Notes under the pieces: generated by a model
The model's database searches: none
Seen by the model: only the letters and a program-made list of their open reading frames with translations
Told to the model about the DNA's origin: nothing
Position numbers and translations under genes: made by a program
Source of the DNA: Palaeococcus pacificus DY20341
Lineage (GTDB): Archaea; Methanobacteriota_B; Thermococci; Thermococcales; Thermococcaceae
DNA length: 64,000 nt
Direction of reading: 5' to 3'
NCBI RefSeq assembly: GCF_000725425.1
Contig: NZ_CP006019.1
Span: forward strand, 1,795,371 to 1,859,370
Shown: positions 56,742 through 64,000 of the stretch, piece by piece
Layout of the letters: each line of letters begins with the position of its first letter
Numbering within the stretch: position 1 is the first letter of the stretch

Positions 56742-57965
56742 TCACCCCACAATCATTAGGACCTTAAACAACATGGCCGAAATTATTGCCGCAACTGGGA
56801 CAGTTATGAACCAAGATATTATTATATCTTTCACTATGTCTTTGTTTATTGCTTTTACTCCTCTAGCAAGACCAACACCTATGACTGCTCCTACAACGGT
56901 GTGTGTAGTCGAGATTGGCATTCCCAAGCGAGAAGCTATTAAAACAGTTGTTGCTGCTGCGAAGTCGATGCTAAATCCTCTCGTGTTTGTAAGCTCCGTA
57001 ATTTTCTTTCCAACAGTCTCCATGACCTTATAACCATATGTAGCAACACCCAAAGCTATTCCTAAACCACCCATCGCCAAAATCCATCTTGGAACTGGAA
57101 CTTTCATTCCCGCCAATCCCATGGTGGCAACAGCGTAAACAGCCGCAACAGGACCTATAGCGTTTGCAACGTCGTTGGCACCGTGTGAAAGAGCGACGTA
57201 ACAGGAGGTAAGTACCTGAACTCTCTTAAATATCCCCTCAACAGACCAGTAAGGATCAGTTGCCTTAACATGGTTCCTTAAGAGAATAAAGCTCACTATA
57301 AACGCCAAAACACCGGCCATAGCCCCATATCCTAAAGCAGTAGCAAGCTCCTTTCCGTGGAGAGTCTTTATGTAAAACATCGTCCCAATTACCACAAACG
57401 CCAAACCAATCCACACTGGAGCATATCGTTTAGCACTCTTGACAGGATCTTTTGATTGAAGTATAGACTTGGAAATAGCTTTAAACACCACGAAAGCCAT
57501 TATAGCACCAAATATTGGGGATAAAATCCAGCTCAAAACAACTTGCCCTAATTTACTCCAATTAACAATGTCCATACCTGCGTAGATAACACCATAACCC
57601 ACAATTCCACCAATAATTGAGTGTGTCGTCGAAACGGGCAGGCCAAACTTGGTGGCTATCAAGAGCCAAAGCGCCGCAGCCAATAAAGCTGCTATTGAGC
57701 CATAGATTAAAACGGTAGGCTCGGTTATTTGAGATGGATCGATTATACCCTTTCTTATGGTCTCCGTAACACTCTTTCCAAAGAAGTAAGCACCTACAAA
57801 CTCCAAAACACCAGCTATAAGCACAGCTTGCTTTGGAGTTATTGCACCTGCTCCCACTGCAGTGCTCATGGAGTTGGCAGCATCATTTGCACCTATTGCC
57901 CAAGCCATAAAGAGGCCAACTACTATTGTAATTAGGAGCCAAGGATCACCGAATACATCGATCAT
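56742..57965 (-). CDS. Inorganic phosphate transporter (PiT family)
   Basis: 407 residues with the two PiT signature repeats: GANDAANSMSTAVGAGAI near residue 25 and SHGANDVANAIGPV near residue 265, each in a half of about five helices; STTHSIIGG and STTHTVVGA are also paired. It is a low-affinity phosphate symporter driven by Na+ or H+. The ATG at 57965 follows GGTGGTGCAA; a longer start at 58016 is rejected. It forms a two-gene operon with the PhoU-like protein. Confidence 0.95.
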   Translation of the reverse strand: MIDVFGDPWLLITIVVGLFMAWAIGANDAANSMSTAVGAGAITPKQAVLIAGVLEFVGAYFFGKSVTETIRKGIIDPSQITEPTVLIYGSIAALLAAALWLLIATKFGLPVSTTHSIIGGIVGYGVIYAGMDIVNWSKLGQVVLSWILSPIFGAIMAFVVFKAISKSILQSKDPVKSAKRYAPVWIGLAFVVIGTMFYIKTLHGKELATALGYGAMAGVLAFIVSFILLRNHVKATDPYWSVEGIFKRVQVLTSCYVALSHGANDVANAIGPVAAVYAVATMGLAGMKVPVPRWILAMGGLGIALGVATYGYKVMETVGKKITELTNTRGFSIDFAAATTVLIASRLGMPISTTHTVVGAVIGVGLARGVKAINKDIVKDIIISWFITVPVAAIISAMLFKVLMIVG

Positions 57966-58133
57966 TTGCACCACCAAAAGCCCACTTGAAAAGCTTAAAT
58001 AAATAGTTTTCCGCAATATAATATAGACAAACCCATAAACATATATAGAATATATATTTGAACAATGAAGATCAAGGTTTTATAGGGAAAGAATTTTAAA
58101 CACTTTAAAAGAGAGTGGCTTAGGTGGTAAGGA

Positions 58134-58469
58134 GTGAATGTGAATAACAAAATAACACTCATGATTTATGGACTTGGTGCTCTCGCAGGAGTGCTTAGCG
58201 GGCTTACTGGAGCAAATACAGCAATAGGTTTGTTCGTGGGACTTGCAATTTACTTTATCTCACCAAAAATAATAACAACAGTTATTAAAGAACTTCCAGA
58301 TGACTTAAACGAGGACAAGCTAATTTTAAGGAGAGGTTTTTGGGGCTTCCTGTTGTTCTGGTTCTACTTCTGGGTGTTGACGTACAATATAATGGGACAC
58401 TTTGAGCCGAACTTCTACGCCCCAGAAAGAGCACTCCTATACAAGTTCCTCTACAATACAACGGGGTGA
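58134..58469 (+). CDS. Small three-helix membrane protein (EMC6-like pattern)
   Basis: 111 residues with helices at about 10-28, 30-48 and 68-90. The YGLGALAGVLSGLTGANTAIGLFVGL start, with small residues between two close helices, recalls archaeal EMC6-like proteins, but I would not call it firmly. The GTG at 58134 has GGTGG six bases upstream. It ends five bases before rpiA, so they are co-transcribed, and the secG gene follows, which is suggestive for membrane-protein insertion. Confidence 0.6.
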   Translation: MNVNNKITLMIYGLGALAGVLSGLTGANTAIGLFVGLAIYFISPKIITTVIKELPDDLNEDKLILRRGFWGFLLFWFYFWVLTYNIMGHFEPNFYAPERALLYKFLYNTTG

Positions 58470-58474
58470 ACTTA

Positions 58475-59155
58475 ATGGATGAAATGAAAAAGCTCGTGGC
58501 CAAGGAAGCACTAAAATTCGTTGAAGATGGCATGGTAGTGGGATTAGGCACAGGCTCAACCACCGCTCATTTCATACGCCTACTTGGGAAGCTCGTTATG
58601 GAAGAAGAGTTAGAGATTTATGGGATACCCACATCGTATCAAGCAAAATTCTTGGCAATTGAGAGTGGAATACCCGTAGTGAGCTTAGATGAAGTCGATG
58701 CGATTGACATAGCCGTTGATGGTGCGGATGAAGTCGATCCAAACTTAAACTTAATTAAAGGGCGCGGTGCTGCTTTAACTATGGAAAAGATAATCGATTA
58801 CAGGGCTGGAACCTTTATAGTGCTCGTCGATGAGAGCAAGCTTGTTGATTACTTGGGCCAAAAGATGCCCGTGCCGATTGAGGTAATCCCAAGCGCATGG
58901 CGCGTTATAGCAGAAGAGATTGAAGTTTTCAATGCCACAGCGGAGCTTAGAATGGGCATTAAAAAAGATGGACCGATCGTTACAGACAATGGCAACTTCA
59001 TTTTAGACGCCAAATTTGAGAGGATAGAAGATCCATTGGACATGGAGATAGAGCTCAATAACATTCCCGGAGTAGTTGAAAATGGTATCTTCGCCGACAT
59101 AGCCGATGTGGTTTTAGTCGGCACGAAGGAAGGAGTTAAAAAAATGGAGAGATAG
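58475..59155 (+). CDS. rpiA: Ribose-5-phosphate isomerase A
   Basis: 226 residues, very close to Pyrococcus horikoshii RpiA. GLGTGSTTAHFI near residue 23, AVDGADEVDPNLNLIKGRG (with the catalytic Asp and Glu) near residue 75, and DNGNFILDAKF near residue 165 are diagnostic. It interconverts ribose 5-phosphate and ribulose 5-phosphate, linking the ribulose monophosphate route to nucleotide synthesis. The ATG at 58475 follows GGGGTGAACTTA. Confidence 0.95.
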   Translation: MDEMKKLVAKEALKFVEDGMVVGLGTGSTTAHFIRLLGKLVMEEELEIYGIPTSYQAKFLAIESGIPVVSLDEVDAIDIAVDGADEVDPNLNLIKGRGAALTMEKIIDYRAGTFIVLVDESKLVDYLGQKMPVPIEVIPSAWRVIAEEIEVFNATAELRMGIKKDGPIVTDNGNFILDAKFERIEDPLDMEIELNNIPGVVENGIFADIADVVLVGTKEGVKKMER

Positions 59156-59205
59156 CAAAAATTTTATAAGTTTAGGAGAGACTTTTAAAAAGAGAGGTGA
59201 TTGCG

Positions 59206-59376
59206 ATGGCAAAGCAAAAAACAAGCCTACCCCCAACAGGCGCTGGATTGATGAGATTCTTTGACGAAGATACTCCTGGAGTTAAGATTAGTCCTAGAGG
59301 TGCAATAGCCCTTGTACTCATATTCGTGGCAATAGAAATTCTGCTTCACGCATTCGGAACCCAAATCTTCGGTTGA
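59206..59376 (+). CDS. secG: Preprotein translocase Sec61 beta subunit
   Basis: A 56-residue protein read from the bases. It starts MAKQKTSLPPTGAGLMRFF, with PPTGAGLMRFFDEDTPG typical of archaeal Sec61-beta, and ends with one C-terminal membrane helix (AIALVLIFVAIEILLHAF). It is the small tail-anchored partner of SecY and SecE. The ATG at 59206 follows GAGGTGATTGCG, and a TATA-like TTTTATAAG lies near 59162. It is only 50 bases after rpiA. Confidence 0.93.
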   Translation: MAKQKTSLPPTGAGLMRFFDEDTPGVKISPRGAIALVLIFVAIEILLHAFGTQIFG

Positions 59377-59403
59377 TGATTTTATTTTAAAAAAAGAAGG
59401 AGT

Positions 59404-60063
59404 TTAAAGAAGAGTCTTTTTCAGCCCTCTAGCATTTAGTTCTTCATTTACAATGTTCCTAACGACTTCTTCAACATAACCCGTGGTGAGCTTCTCAACG
59501 TTTGCTTTTATAGCATCTATATCGTGTCTAAGCCCTTCCAAGAGCTTTATGTATTCTCTAGCCATCTCCAATTGCCCCTCCTGCTTGATGAGCTGCTCTT
59601 TTAAGTGCTCAAAGTCTTCCTTCAGCACTTGATATCTCTTCAACTCCCTCTCAAGCTCACTAACCTGCTTTGAAAGAGAGAGATTTTCCGCTTTAAGTTC
59701 TTGAAGCAACTTTTCCTTTTCTTCAAGCTCTTTGGCAAGCATTGAGTACTCACTCGCAACTTGAACTAAACGTTCTATTTCCTTCACAGGGGGAACTTTT
59801 CCTCCACCTATGATTATCGCATCGCTTCCAACGCTAACTATATCTTCAGGGGAAATTTTAATCTTTTTCTCGGTTGAGAACATTCCTGGGTGAAATTCCC
59901 CAGTCTTTCCAATGTTTTCCAATGCTTTAACCTTCAAAATGAAGTAAAACTTGTCATGTTGCACTTCCACGGTTATCCCTGTAACATACCCTATAATCTT
60001 GCCATCCACCAGTGAAATTAAAAATTTGTTGACCAACAAATTTTCCTGCGAAGACTCTGCCAT
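59404..60063 (-). CDS. Coiled-coil protein with N-terminal PRC-barrel-like domain
   Basis: 219 residues. Residues 1-85 form a beta-rich region (FLISLVDGKIIGYVTGI, then EDIVSVGSDAIIIGGG) like a PRC barrel; residues 90-185 are a long coiled coil (LEEKEKLLQELKAE heptads) ending in a small helical tail (VVRNIVNEELNARG). PRC barrels occur in RNA-processing and cell-division (CdpB-type) proteins, so a structural or RNA-linked role is possible; no specific function is claimed. The ATG at 60063 follows GGTGAGAGTT. It is divergent from engB. Confidence 0.7.
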   Translation of the reverse strand: MAESSQENLLVNKFLISLVDGKIIGYVTGITVEVQHDKFYFILKVKALENIGKTGEFHPGMFSTEKKIKISPEDIVSVGSDAIIIGGGKVPPVKEIERLVQVASEYSMLAKELEEKEKLLQELKAENLSLSKQVSELERELKRYQVLKEDFEHLKEQLIKQEGQLEMAREYIKLLEGLRHDIDAIKANVEKLTTGYVEEVVRNIVNEELNARGLKKTLL

Positions 60064-60174
60064 AACTCTCACCACAAACATTTTTGTTAAATAATTAAAG
60101 TTCGTCTCAAGTAAAAAACCTTTCGCAGAGGTTTTAAAAAGGGACGAAAAATATAATGAGTGAAGGTGAGACAA

Positions 60175-60741
60175 ATGATAATCTTTGCGGGACGTTCAAA
60201 TGTCGGAAAAAGCACGCTCATATTCCGGTTAACTGGAAAGTTCACTAAAAGAGGAAAAAGGCCAGGAGTAACTAGGAAGCCTGTGGAAATAGGATGGAGA
60301 AATAAGAAAATAATAGACTTACCAGGCTTTGGATTTATGAGCGGTGTTCCTAAGCATGTCCAAGAGAAAATTAAAACGGATATAATCCACTTTATAGAAA
60401 ACAATACAGAGGATATAGAGCTAGCAGTTCTTGTGATAGATGGAAAGAGCACGCTTGAAATAATTGAGCGCTGGGAGAAGAGGGGTGAAATCCCAATAGA
60501 TGTCGAGTTCTTCCAATTTTTGCAGGAGCTTGAGATACCAACAATTGTTGCAGTGAACAAGCTAGATAAGATGAAAAATGTTGAAGCGACAATTAACAAG
60601 CTGATAGAGAAGTTTGGACTAAACGGAACATGGGAAGACTATAAAGATGTTTTTATCCCAATCTCAGCAAAATTTGGGACAAATGTAGAGGAGCTAAAGA
60701 GGGTTATAATCCAAAAAAGCGAAGAAAGAAAAAGGGATTAA
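60175..60741 (+). CDS. engB: EngB/YihA-family GTP-binding protein
   Basis: 188 residues. [12 protein letters not shown] (P-loop), DLPGFGFM (switch II, DxPG) and AVNKLDKM (NKxD) are clear. The bacterial family member acts in large-subunit assembly; the archaeal protein is presumed similar. The ATG at 60175 follows GGTGAGACAA; a GTG five codons upstream is rejected. The stop overlaps the radA stop by four bases in convergent orientation. Confidence 0.9.
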   Translation: MIIFAGRSNVGKSTLIFRLTGKFTKRGKRPGVTRKPVEIGWRNKKIIDLPGFGFMSGVPKHVQEKIKTDIIHFIENNTEDIELAVLVIDGKSTLEIIERWEKRGEIPIDVEFFQFLQELEIPTIVAVNKLDKMKNVEATINKLIEKFGLNGTWEDYKDVFIPISAKFGTNVEELKRVIIQKSEERKRD

Positions 60742-61808
60742 TCCTCTATTCCCTTCTCAGTTATCTTAAATGTCGCCTCTCCTTCTGGTAGGTGTGGAGA
60801 ATCAATTAATCTTGCTATTCTCTTTCCTGCTTTCCCTTTTCTCAGGTAAACCCTGACTGTGGCTGAGTGGGCCAATATGTGGCCACCAATTGGCTTCGTT
60901 GGATCACCAAAGAACGCATCAGGCTTAGCTTGAACTTGATTCGTGACGAATATTGCTATGTCATAGAGATTTGCCAAGCGGTGCAAGTCTGAGAGGTGCT
61001 TTCCGAGCTTTTGTTGCCTCTCTGCTAATGATCCTCTCCCAATATACTCCGACCTAAAGTGCGCCATAAGGGAGTCAACAACAACGAGCCCAATTTCATG
61101 CTCTTTAATTAGCTCCTCCGCTTTTTGAACAAGGAGCATTTGGTGGTTTGAGTTGAATGCTCTTGAGACAAAAATATTCTTTAGAATCTTATCTGGATCT
61201 AGGCCTCTCGCCTCAGCAATCTGCTTAATTCTCTCGGGCCTAAATGTGTTCTCTGTGTCAATGTATATGGCACCTTTTCCAAGGCCCCCTTCTTCCACTG
61301 GAAGCTGGACGTTAACACATAATTGATGAGCCAGTTGAGTCTTTCCGCTACCAAATTGACCAAATACCTCTGTGAGTGCTTGCGTCTCTATTCCTCCACC
61401 CAAAAGCTTATCCAATGATTTGCTCCCCGTAGTTATCTTACCTATGGTTTGACGCTTTTTGAAGTACTCATCAGCGGTAACAAACGTTCCAATATTGGCC
61501 GCTTCTCTCGCAGCTTGTATTATCTTTAAAGCCGCACCCTCACTTATTCCAGCGATTTCTTTGAGCTCTAATGGAGAAGCAACAGCTATGGCTTCAATTG
61601 TATCAAAACCAGACTCTCTAAGCTTTTCAGCAGTTGCCGGACCAACACCCGGAAGATCCTCTAAATTCGCGACCTTTTTCTCTTTTTTCTTTGATTTCTT
61701 GACAACTTCTGCAACAACAAGCTCTTCTATATCTGCCTCCTCTTCAATTGGGACCTCTTCAAACTCTTCAAGCTCTTTAACATCATCAACAGCCTTTTTT
61801 CTCGCCAT
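60738..61808 (-). CDS. radA: DNA repair and recombination protein RadA
   Basis: 356 residues. An acidic N-terminal tail, a helix-hairpin-helix domain ([17 protein letters not shown] near residue 52), then the RecA core with Walker [10 protein letters not shown] near residue 148, Walker [13 protein letters not shown] and the [11 protein letters not shown] loop. It is the archaeal Rad51 homologue that forms the strand-exchange filament. There is no intein, unlike some Pyrococcus RadA genes. The ATG at 61808 follows GGTGGTATACT. In Thermococcales it lies near the origin, as here. Confidence 0.97.
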   Translation of the reverse strand: MARKKAVDDVKELEEFEEVPIEEEADIEELVVAEVVKKSKKKEKKVANLEDLPGVGPATAEKLRESGFDTIEAIAVASPLELKEIAGISEGAALKIIQAAREAANIGTFVTADEYFKKRQTIGKITTGSKSLDKLLGGGIETQALTEVFGQFGSGKTQLAHQLCVNVQLPVEEGGLGKGAIYIDTENTFRPERIKQIAEARGLDPDKILKNIFVSRAFNSNHQMLLVQKAEELIKEHEIGLVVVDSLMAHFRSEYIGRGSLAERQQKLGKHLSDLHRLANLYDIAIFVTNQVQAKPDAFFGDPTKPIGGHILAHSATVRVYLRKGKAGKRIARLIDSPHLPEGEATFKITEKGIED

Positions 61809-61977
61809 AGTATACCACCCATAAGCATGACATCAAGTAATGTGAGGGAAGTGGTGGATTATATACTTTTCTCCCATAAATAAAAAGATGTTTCAAGAGT
61901 GCGAATAGCTTATCAACAGTTACTACAACCAAAATTTGAATAAATCGGATAAAAAAGAGGCACCAAATGGATATAAG

Positions 61978-62982
61978 TCATTTACCTGCCCTCTTTAACA
62001 CCACCAATTTTGAACCCTTAGGTATCCTCTCAGCAAGACTTGGCATTAAAACTACCCTCTGAGCAATATATCCCATTAAAAAACAACCTTTAGGATACAG
62101 CTTTTCAAAAGCTTGCTTATACTCCAACCCCCACACTTCATCCCCAGGAATAACAGTTATATCATAACTCCCCGTTGATGTAGTCAAATCCTCTATGACA
62201 TCCACCACTTCCGGCTCAAAGATGGAGCTCGCTAAAAGCCTACCACCCAGCTCCCTGCTTACTATGACTCTGTCCGCACCAGCCTGCTTCAAAAGTTCAA
62301 AACTCTCTGGGCGAAGTGCCTCCACAAACACTTTAGCATTTGACATACCTTTAACAAGCAATGTCACAAAAACGGATTTAGAGTCGTCCTCAAGCGCCAA
62401 AATTACATATTTTGCACTTTCAACATTTGCCCGCTTTAGTGTGTCTTTATTGCTTGGCTCACCGATCAAAATTTCAACGTCAGGCGAAAGCTCCAAACGT
62501 TTCTTTTCCTCTTCACTTGGCAGCAAGACAACTACCGGTTTATTATCAGCATAGCCATTGGAAATTGCCAGCATAATCTCATTAACACAGCTTAAAATGC
62601 TCTCTCCTTTCCCAATTACAACATAGTGATCTTTAAAATCAACCTTATGCATACCCATCATCCTCCTAATTGATGAAGAAATAAAACTCTCAGCCAATAA
62701 TGATATTAACGCTGTAAAAGTGGAAATTCCTGCAATCGCTGCAACCATCGCGACAATCCTACCACCATAAGTTTGGGGCGTCACATCCCCATATCCTATA
62801 GTGGACATTGTAATAATCGCCCAATAAATAGCAGAGAACATATCTAAGCCCTCAAAATACATAAAGAGAGCTGAAAAGCTAAGCGCTAATAAAAGAACGA
62901 CTATAGCTATAGTGATGAGCTTATTTTTCTTTACTTTAACGCCCACTCGAATAAGCTTTCTAACTAACGGCACTGGAATCAT
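61978..62982 (-). CDS. Potassium channel with RCK (TrkA-N) domains
   Basis: 334 residues. Two membrane helices flank a pore loop with the selectivity filter TIGYGDVTP near residue 65. A cytoplasmic TrkA-N domain follows (VVIGKGESILSCVNE near residue 125) and then a TrkA-C region. It resembles MthK-type K+ channels. The start is uncertain: ATG at 62982 has GGGGAGAT about nine bases upstream and gives the usual length, whereas longer in-frame starts run through an ORB-like box at 63032. It is transcribed leftward away from the origin. Confidence 0.87.
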   Translation of the reverse strand: MIPVPLVRKLIRVGVKVKKNKLITIAIVVLLLALSFSALFMYFEGLDMFSAIYWAIITMSTIGYGDVTPQTYGGRIVAMVAAIAGISTFTALISLLAESFISSSIRRMMGMHKVDFKDHYVVIGKGESILSCVNEIMLAISNGYADNKPVVVLLPSEEEKKRLELSPDVEILIGEPSNKDTLKRANVESAKYVILALEDDSKSVFVTLLVKGMSNAKVFVEALRPESFELLKQAGADRVIVSRELGGRLLASSIFEPEVVDVIEDLTTSTGSYDITVIPGDEVWGLEYKQAFEKLYPKGCFLMGYIAQRVVLMPSLAERIPKGSKLVVLKRAGK

Positions 62983-63009
62983 AACATTAGTATCTCCCCG
63001 AGTTAACTT

Positions 63010-63044
63010 AAAAATCATTTCCCAGCAAACATTTCCACAGGAAA
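63010..63044 (-). repeat. ORB-like box upstream of the K+ channel gene
   Basis: On the minus strand TTTCCTGTGGAAATG is followed about four bases later by CTGGG, the layout of an archaeal origin recognition box: a near-palindrome then a short G run. It is weaker than the two central boxes. Confidence 0.55.
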
Positions 63045-63120
63045 TATAACTCCTCAGAAGTGTCCAATGCGTTAAGACAAACTCCAATACGTTGGCAATA
63101 GACAAACTATTCAGTATATA

Positions 63121-63160
63121 TGTAAACCCCCCAGAGTTTCATTTCCACTGGAACTGGGTT
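63121..63160 (-). repeat. Origin recognition box 1 (strong)
   Basis: Minus strand: AGTTCCAGTGGAAATGAAAC then TCTGGGGGG. The near-palindrome TTCCAGTGGAA and the downstream run of six G match the archaeal ORB pattern. It is inverted relative to box 2. Confidence 0.88.
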
Positions 63161-63189
63161 TTACAGCCCCCTACATGTTTTCCATCAGA

Positions 63190-63390
63190 TGTATGTAAAC
63201 GCAGATTTATAAATTAAATTGATAATTGACTATGTGATTTTGTTCAAATAATTTAAATTTTCTTCCAGCAGTTTAATAAAAATTATTATTTTTTCCATTA
63301 ATTTTTTGAACATTGTTCATAGAAAAGTATAAATACCATGACGAGAAGAGAAAATGGGAGTGTTTAAACCAAAATAGAGAGTATAAACCG
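63190..63390. other. AT-rich unwinding region of oriC
   Basis: Long A/T tracts such as TTTATAAATTAAATTG and AATAAAAATTATTATTT run between the two inverted boxes. The interval is clearly more AT-rich than its surroundings and lies where origin melting would be expected. Confidence 0.65.
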
Positions 63391-63400
63391 GTGTTTTCGC

Positions 63401-63437
63401 CCACTTCCACTGGAAACAAAACACTGGGGGGGTTATG
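63401..63437 (+). repeat. Origin recognition box 2 (strong)
   Basis: Plus strand: CTTCCACTGGAAACAAAACA then CTGGGGGGG, with seven G at 63426-63432. It matches box 1 at most positions when that box is read on the other strand. Confidence 0.88.
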
Positions 63438-63606
63438 TTCTGTTTAATTTTTCTAAAATTGTTAAATTGTTTTGTTAATCCTAATGCATTCTTATAGTCA
63501 CTGATGTTCGTGTTTGACTGCCCATATATGTTCATTTTGTTTTCATAGGAAATGTTCTTTTGTATTCATAAGGTCATTTAATATTGTAAATGTTGGATGT
63601 ACTCAT

Positions 63607-64000
63607 ATGTCCATTCAGCTGCGTTGTTTCCACTGCAAAACTAACGGGAAATCATTTAAGGAACTAGAAGATAACTATGTATTGGTGATGCTGTTGGAAG
63701 AAAATGTGCTCGAATGGTTGGTGCAGGGAACGGATGATGCTAAGGATATCGTGGACTTGCCTTGGAACCTTAAAAGGGTAAAAGAAAATTATTATGTTGC
63801 AGAGCACCCCAAAATGCCCTTCTTGTTAAACATCGTCTTTTCGGACACTTTTGTTCACCTAATTGTTTCCACTGGAATTGAAACTGCATCTTTAGATTCT
63901 AAAGAGCGCCTAAAGATGTATAGGGTGTTGCTGCTCCTCAATGAAAAAATAAATCTCATGAAGTTTACATTAAGCGGCATAAATGAGGAGATCATCATAA
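63607..64000 (+). CDS. YbjN-like protein beside oriC, 3'-truncated
   Basis: An open frame of 131 codons runs from ATG 63607 past the right edge, so the C-terminus is missing. It begins MSIQLRCFHCKTNGKSFKE and has a DSKERLKMYRVLLLLNEKIN stretch near residue 100 with the feel of YbjN-domain proteins, a family without clear function. A TATA-like TTTAATATT near 63577-63585 would place transcription at the ATG itself, so the message may be leaderless. Two ORB-like boxes fall inside the coding sequence. I do not recognise it with confidence. Confidence 0.6.
   Translation, partial: MSIQLRCFHCKTNGKSFKELEDNYVLVMLLEENVLEWLVQGTDDAKDIVDLPWNLKRVKENYYVAEHPKMPFLLNIVFSDTFVHLIVSTGIETASLDSKERLKMYRVLLLLNEKINLMKFTLSGINEEIII
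63627..63648 (+). repeat. ORB-like box inside the right-edge ORF
   Basis: TTTCCACTGCAAAACTAACGGG: one mismatch in the near-palindrome and only three G. It lies in coding sequence and is weak alone, but clusters with the other boxes. Confidence 0.45.
63861..63885 (-). repeat. ORB-like half box inside the right-edge ORF
   Basis: TTTCCACTGGAA (63866-63877) is a full near-palindrome. On the minus strand it reads TTCCAGTGGAAACAATTAGG, close to the strong boxes but without the long G run. Confidence 0.45.

Larger units (their letters stand above)
63106..63606. other. Probable chromosomal replication origin (oriC)
   Basis: This 501-base gap has no credible gene. It contains two full origin recognition boxes in opposite orientation, one at 63121-63160 (minus) and one at 63401-63437 (plus), enclosing an AT-rich stretch at about 63190-63390 that would serve as the unwinding element. 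Weaker boxes lie on both sides. Cdc6/Orc1 binds such boxes in Pyrococcus and Sulfolobus. The nearby radA gene and the known Thermococcales gene order support the call. The cdc6/orc1 gene itself should lie beyond the right edge. Confidence 0.85.

Noticed and set aside
60738..61808. Possible intein in radA
   Set aside because: The core motifs are contiguous and the length (356) is that of an intein-free RadA.
63317..63535. 72-codon minus-strand ORF in the origin
   Set aside because: It runs across origin box 2 and AT tracts, has no ribosome site and no recognisable protein character.
63010..63885. Recurring TTTCCACTGGAA-type repeats at first look like CRISPR repeats
   Set aside because: Spacing is irregular (90 to 270 bases), orientation varies, some lie in coding sequence, and the form matches origin recognition boxes. 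No cas gene is present.

Overview
The window is archaeal chromosomal DNA from the order Thermococcales (Thermococcus or a close relative). The evidence is a tungsten-type glyceraldehyde-3-phosphate:ferredoxin oxidoreductase, RadA, aIF2-gamma, S6e, L41e, Sec61-beta, Kae1, a CGP-CTERM-tailed binding protein, GGTG-type ribosome binding sites a few bases before most starts, TATA boxes about 25 bases before inferred transcript starts, and three CCA-encoding tRNA genes, one with a bulge-helix-bulge intron. Genes are dense, often overlap by a few bases, and alternate strand in short operons. No insertion sequence, prophage or CRISPR array is visible.

Layout. 0-6 kb: surface-glycan glycosyltransferases beside a truncated phosphodiesterase, a site-2 protease, a LOG-family protein and a KaiC-like protein without a Walker A lysine. 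6-16 kb: tRNA thiolase TtuA, triosephosphate isomerase and GAPOR (both with a Tgr/TGM-like site over the inferred transcript start), Kae1, and an operon of an NSUN6-like tRNA methylase, a flippase-like protein, a 47-residue Trm112-like zinc protein and NAD kinase. 16-20 kb: carbamate kinase, then a tight set of a putative intramembrane protease, a PadR regulator and two SdpI-like proteins. 20-29 kb: nitrilase, L41e, phosphoesterase, M28 peptidase, a KaiC/GH57 operon and dolichol-phosphate mannose synthase. 29-38 kb: tRNA-Pro, tRNA-Tyr, antiporter, archaeal asparagine synthetase, aIF2-gamma, S6e, a gene-free island of GC-rich hairpins, FBP aldolase/phosphatase, and tRNA-Trp whose intron is a box C/D guide RNA. 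38-50 kb: regulators, a SPASM protein lacking a radical-SAM core, NAD synthetase and a complete Opp/Dpp-type ABC importer. 50-60 kb: PyrC/PyrK, a radical SAM and a PP-loop protein, AlaX, two divergent box C/D RNAs sharing one TATA region, a phosphate transporter, RpiA and Sec61-beta. 60-64 kb: EngB, RadA, a K+ channel and a probable replication origin.

How it fits together. GAPOR, TPI and FBP aldolase/phosphatase are key steps of the modified glycolysis and gluconeogenesis. The TGM-like site overlaps the inferred transcript start in the two lower-glycolysis genes and lies upstream of the TATA box in the gluconeogenic fbp gene, the arrangement expected for one regulator that represses the first and activates the second. 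The right end carries origin recognition boxes in inverted orientation around an AT-rich stretch, next to radA. This is the strongest non-coding signal in the window and predicts that orc1/cdc6 and the DNA polymerase D genes lie just beyond base 64000. The most interesting less-described elements are the symmetric sRNA promoter at 55.98 kb, the hairpin island at 35.0-35.3 kb, and the protease/PadR/permuted-SdpI module at 16.7-19.9 kb.
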